From: Pseudozobellia thermophila
GTDB taxonomy: Bacteria; Bacteroidota; Bacteroidia; Flavobacteriales; Flavobacteriaceae
Direction: 5' to 3'
DNA: 64,000 nucleotides
Assembly (NCBI RefSeq): GCF_900141855.1
Contig: NZ_FQYU01000001.1
Location: 841,402-905,401 of the forward strand
Positions 62,157-64,000 of the stretch are shown piece by piece. The notes below the pieces were generated by a model. It was not told the DNA's origin. It did no database searches and was given only the letters and a program-made list of their open reading frames with translations. Position 1 is the first letter of the stretch; each line of letters begins with the position of its first letter. The translations under genes and the position numbers were made by a program.

Positions 62157-64000
62157 ATGAAAATACGATTATTTATGGTGCTGTCCCTGTTGGGGATGGC
62201 ATCCGTTCTTGCGCAGAACACACTTGATATTACGGTAAGGGATTCCCTCGACAAGGAACCTTTAATGGGGGTTACCGCCGTTTTGGAGGGCCTCGGCAAG
62301 GGAGCCATCTCCAATGAAAAGGGAGAGATCCACATAGAAAACATACCTGATGGCACATATGAACTTCGGTTGAGCTATGTCGGATATGCCACCGTAAAAC
62401 GCACCTTGCGTTTTCCCATTGATGGTACAGGGGAAGAACGCACCTTTTACCTACTTCCCCAAGTGGAGGAAATGGAAGAGGTTACCTTGGTGTCTACCAG
62501 GAGTACAAGGACCATAGCCGACATCCCTACGCGGGTCGAGGTCATAGCCGGGGAAGAACTCTCGGAAAAAGGAAACATGAAACCCGGCGATATCCGTATG
62601 CTGCTCAACGAGAGCACGGGCATCAGGACACAGCAGACCTCGGCCACGAGCTACAATTCAAGTATTAGGATCCAGGGCTTGGACGGCAAGTACACCCAGT
62701 TGCTCCGAGATGGGTTTCCCCTGTACTCGGGCTTTGCGAGCGGACTCAGTTTGATGCAGATCGCACCCTTGGACCTAAAACAGGTAGAAGTGGTCAAGGG
62801 ATCGAGTTCGACCCTTTACGGGGGCGGGGCCATTGCCGGATTGGTCAACCTGATCTCAAAGACCCCGGAAGATGAGCCCGAGCTGAGCTTTATGGCCAAT
62901 GGAACCTCGGCCCTGGGGCTAGACCTGAGCGGTTTCTATTCGCAAAAGTTCAATAAGGTCGGGACGACCGTTTTTGCCTCATATAACCTGGGTACGCCCT
63001 ACGATCCCGCCGATATCGGCTTGACGGCCATTCCCGAGTTCGACCGCTTTACCCTGAACCCCAAGCTGTACGTGTACCTGGGCGAAGAGACCGAATTAAT
63101 GGTGGGTGTCAACGCCATTTGGGAAGACCGCCTAGGTGGGAATATGGACTATGTGAAGGGCGAGGTTGCCGACAACGCTTATTTCGAGTCGAACGAAACC
63201 GAGCGGGTCTCCACCCAACTGGGGTTCAAACATGCCTTTGATGGTCAAAACCGCTTGGAGTTCAAGAACAGTTTCAGCTATTACGACCGAAATATCGAAA
63301 TTCCCGATTTTACCTTTTCGGGATACCAGCATTCCTCCTTTAGTGAACTGAACTATTCGAACCATGTGGAAGAGGGACTTGAATGGGTCTTTGGGGCCAA
63401 CCTATGGACGGAGGACTTTGACGGAACCCAGGGGGATAATGTCGGGGCACTGGACCATTCGTACCAGATTTTCGGACTTTTTGCCCAGAACCTATGGCCC
63501 ATAGACGAAAGGATAACGCTTGAAACCGGTTTTCGCACCGACTTTCATTCCGATTACGGGGCCGTGGCCCTGCCCCGACTGTCCGTACTCTACGAGCCCA
63601 GCCAGGCACTGACCTTTCGTTTGGGCGGGGGTATGGGGTATAAGACCCCCACTGTATTTACCGAGGATGCCGAACGCCTGCAGTTTAGGAACGTGTTGCC
63701 CATAGACACGGATGAGGCCGACCTCGAACGCTCCGTGGGCGGTAATTTTGACATCAACTACAAATGGGTCCCCCTGCCCGGGGTGACCCTGTCGATCAAT
63801 ACCCTCCTTTTTTACACCAAGATCAACGACCCCATGCTACTGGAACCCGATGGGAACGGATTCTATAGTTTCCTACAACCCAAAGGCTATGTCGATACCC
63901 AAGGGGCCGAGGTAAACCTTAAGGTCAAGTATGGCGATCTTAAGTTGTTTACCGGCTATACCCATGCCAAGGTCCAACAACATCAGAACGGAACGGTCTC
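62157..64000 (+). CDS. TonB-dependent receptor (partial, runs off the right edge)
   Basis: Open from the ATG at 62157 to the window end (about 614 codons). It has a signal (MVLSLLGMASVLAQ), a CarboxypepD_reg-like domain (about 20-105, SLDKEPLMGVTAVLEGLG), a TonB-box-like segment (EEVTLVSTRSTRTIADIPTR), a plug domain (IRIQGLDGKYTQLLRDGFP, VVKGSSSTLYGGGAIAGLVNL) and barrel strands. It is of the siderophore/vitamin/metal type rather than SusC: there is no SusD after it in view, and the SusC junction motif is absent. With the DUF6660-like protein upstream, a metal or metal-chelate ligand is the best guess. Confidence 0.9.
   Translation, partial: MKIRLFMVLSLLGMASVLAQNTLDITVRDSLDKEPLMGVTAVLEGLGKGAISNEKGEIHIENIPDGTYELRLSYVGYATVKRTLRFPIDGTGEERTFYLLPQVEEMEEVTLVSTRSTRTIADIPTRVEVIAGEELSEKGNMKPGDIRMLLNESTGIRTQQTSATSYNSSIRIQGLDGKYTQLLRDGFPLYSGFASGLSLMQIAPLDLKQVEVVKGSSSTLYGGGAIAGLVNLISKTPEDEPELSFMANGTSALGLDLSGFYSQKFNKVGTTVFASYNLGTPYDPADIGLTAIPEFDRFTLNPKLYVYLGEETELMVGVNAIWEDRLGGNMDYVKGEVADNAYFESNETERVSTQLGFKHAFDGQNRLEFKNSFSYYDRNIEIPDFTFSGYQHSSFSELNYSNHVEEGLEWVFGANLWTEDFDGTQGDNVGALDHSYQIFGLFAQNLWPIDERITLETGFRTDFHSDYGAVALPRLSVLYEPSQALTFRLGGGMGYKTPTVFTEDAERLQFRNVLPIDTDEADLERSVGGNFDINYKWVPLPGVTLSINTLLFYTKINDPMLLEPDGNGFYSFLQPKGYVDTQGAEVNLKVKYGDLKLFTGYTHAKVQQHQNGTV

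Noticed and set aside
1-64000. CRISPR arrays, insertion sequences, integrases, attachment-site repeats, rRNA
   Set aside because: Reading both strands I found no regularly spaced repeats, transposase or integrase frames, or rRNA signatures; the single tRNA has no adjacent integrase.

Overview
The window reads as a chromosomal segment of a marine flavobacterium (Bacteroidota, probably Flavobacteriaceae of the Zobellia/Maribacter/Arenibacter kind). The genus is an inference. The support is two SusC/SusD pairs, Bacteroidota-type promoters (TTTG-N19-TAnnTTTG), many short lipoprotein signals, a hybrid two-component regulator, and dense polysaccharide utilisation genes. I saw no rRNA, CRISPR array, insertion sequence or phage genes. 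There is one tRNA-Arg.

Layout. (1) Bases 1-30682 are a pectin locus. It holds the end of a SusC, a SusD closed by a strong terminator, a DUF4861 lipoprotein, a GH105 unsaturated galacturonyl hydrolase, a CE8 pectin methylesterase, a CE12 acetylesterase and an alpha/beta-hydrolase. Three DUF1593 (nucleoside-hydrolase-like) proteins, a GH140-type apiosidase, a PL1 fused to a sialidase-fold domain and a second PL1 follow. (2) Inside it, 17512-27200 is a compact catabolic operon: DeoR regulator, fucose/arabinose-isomerase-family isomerase, split transketolase, ribose-type ABC importer with DUF2291, and an FGGY kinase. Two exported cupins and a GH28 complete the pectin set. (3) Bases 30688-55420 are mainly a glucuronoxylan locus: a CE20-like acetylesterase, GH67 alpha-glucuronidase, hybrid two-component regulator, GH10 xylanase, GPH-type symporter, GH43 xylosidase, FG-GAP/UnbV lipoprotein and SusD/SusC. 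Then come a short-chain dehydrogenase, a feruloyl-CoA-synthetase-like ligase and a CBM9-like protein. (4) Bases 55421-64000 are mixed: an exported RidA-like lipoprotein, CsbD, three exported Gfo/Idh/MocA oxidoreductases, tRNA-Arg(CCU), and a DUF6660 protein ahead of a TonB receptor cut by the window edge.

How the parts fit. De-esterification (CE8, CE12), backbone cleavage (PL1, GH28) and unsaturated-end removal (GH105) handle homogalacturonan. The apiosidase next to an isomerase, FGGY kinase and split transketolase matches the logic of D-apiose catabolism (apiose to apulose to apulose-4-phosphate to xylulose-5-phosphate plus DHAP). My main hypothesis is that this locus degrades apiose-substituted pectin, such as seagrass apiogalacturonan (zosterin), and imports free apiose by an ABC transporter, which is unusual beside a Sus system. 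The xylan locus follows a known order: SusCD uptake, GH10 and GH67 in the envelope, symport of short xylo-oligosaccharides, and cytoplasmic GH43. The ligase and dehydrogenase suggest that ferulate-type side groups may also be used.
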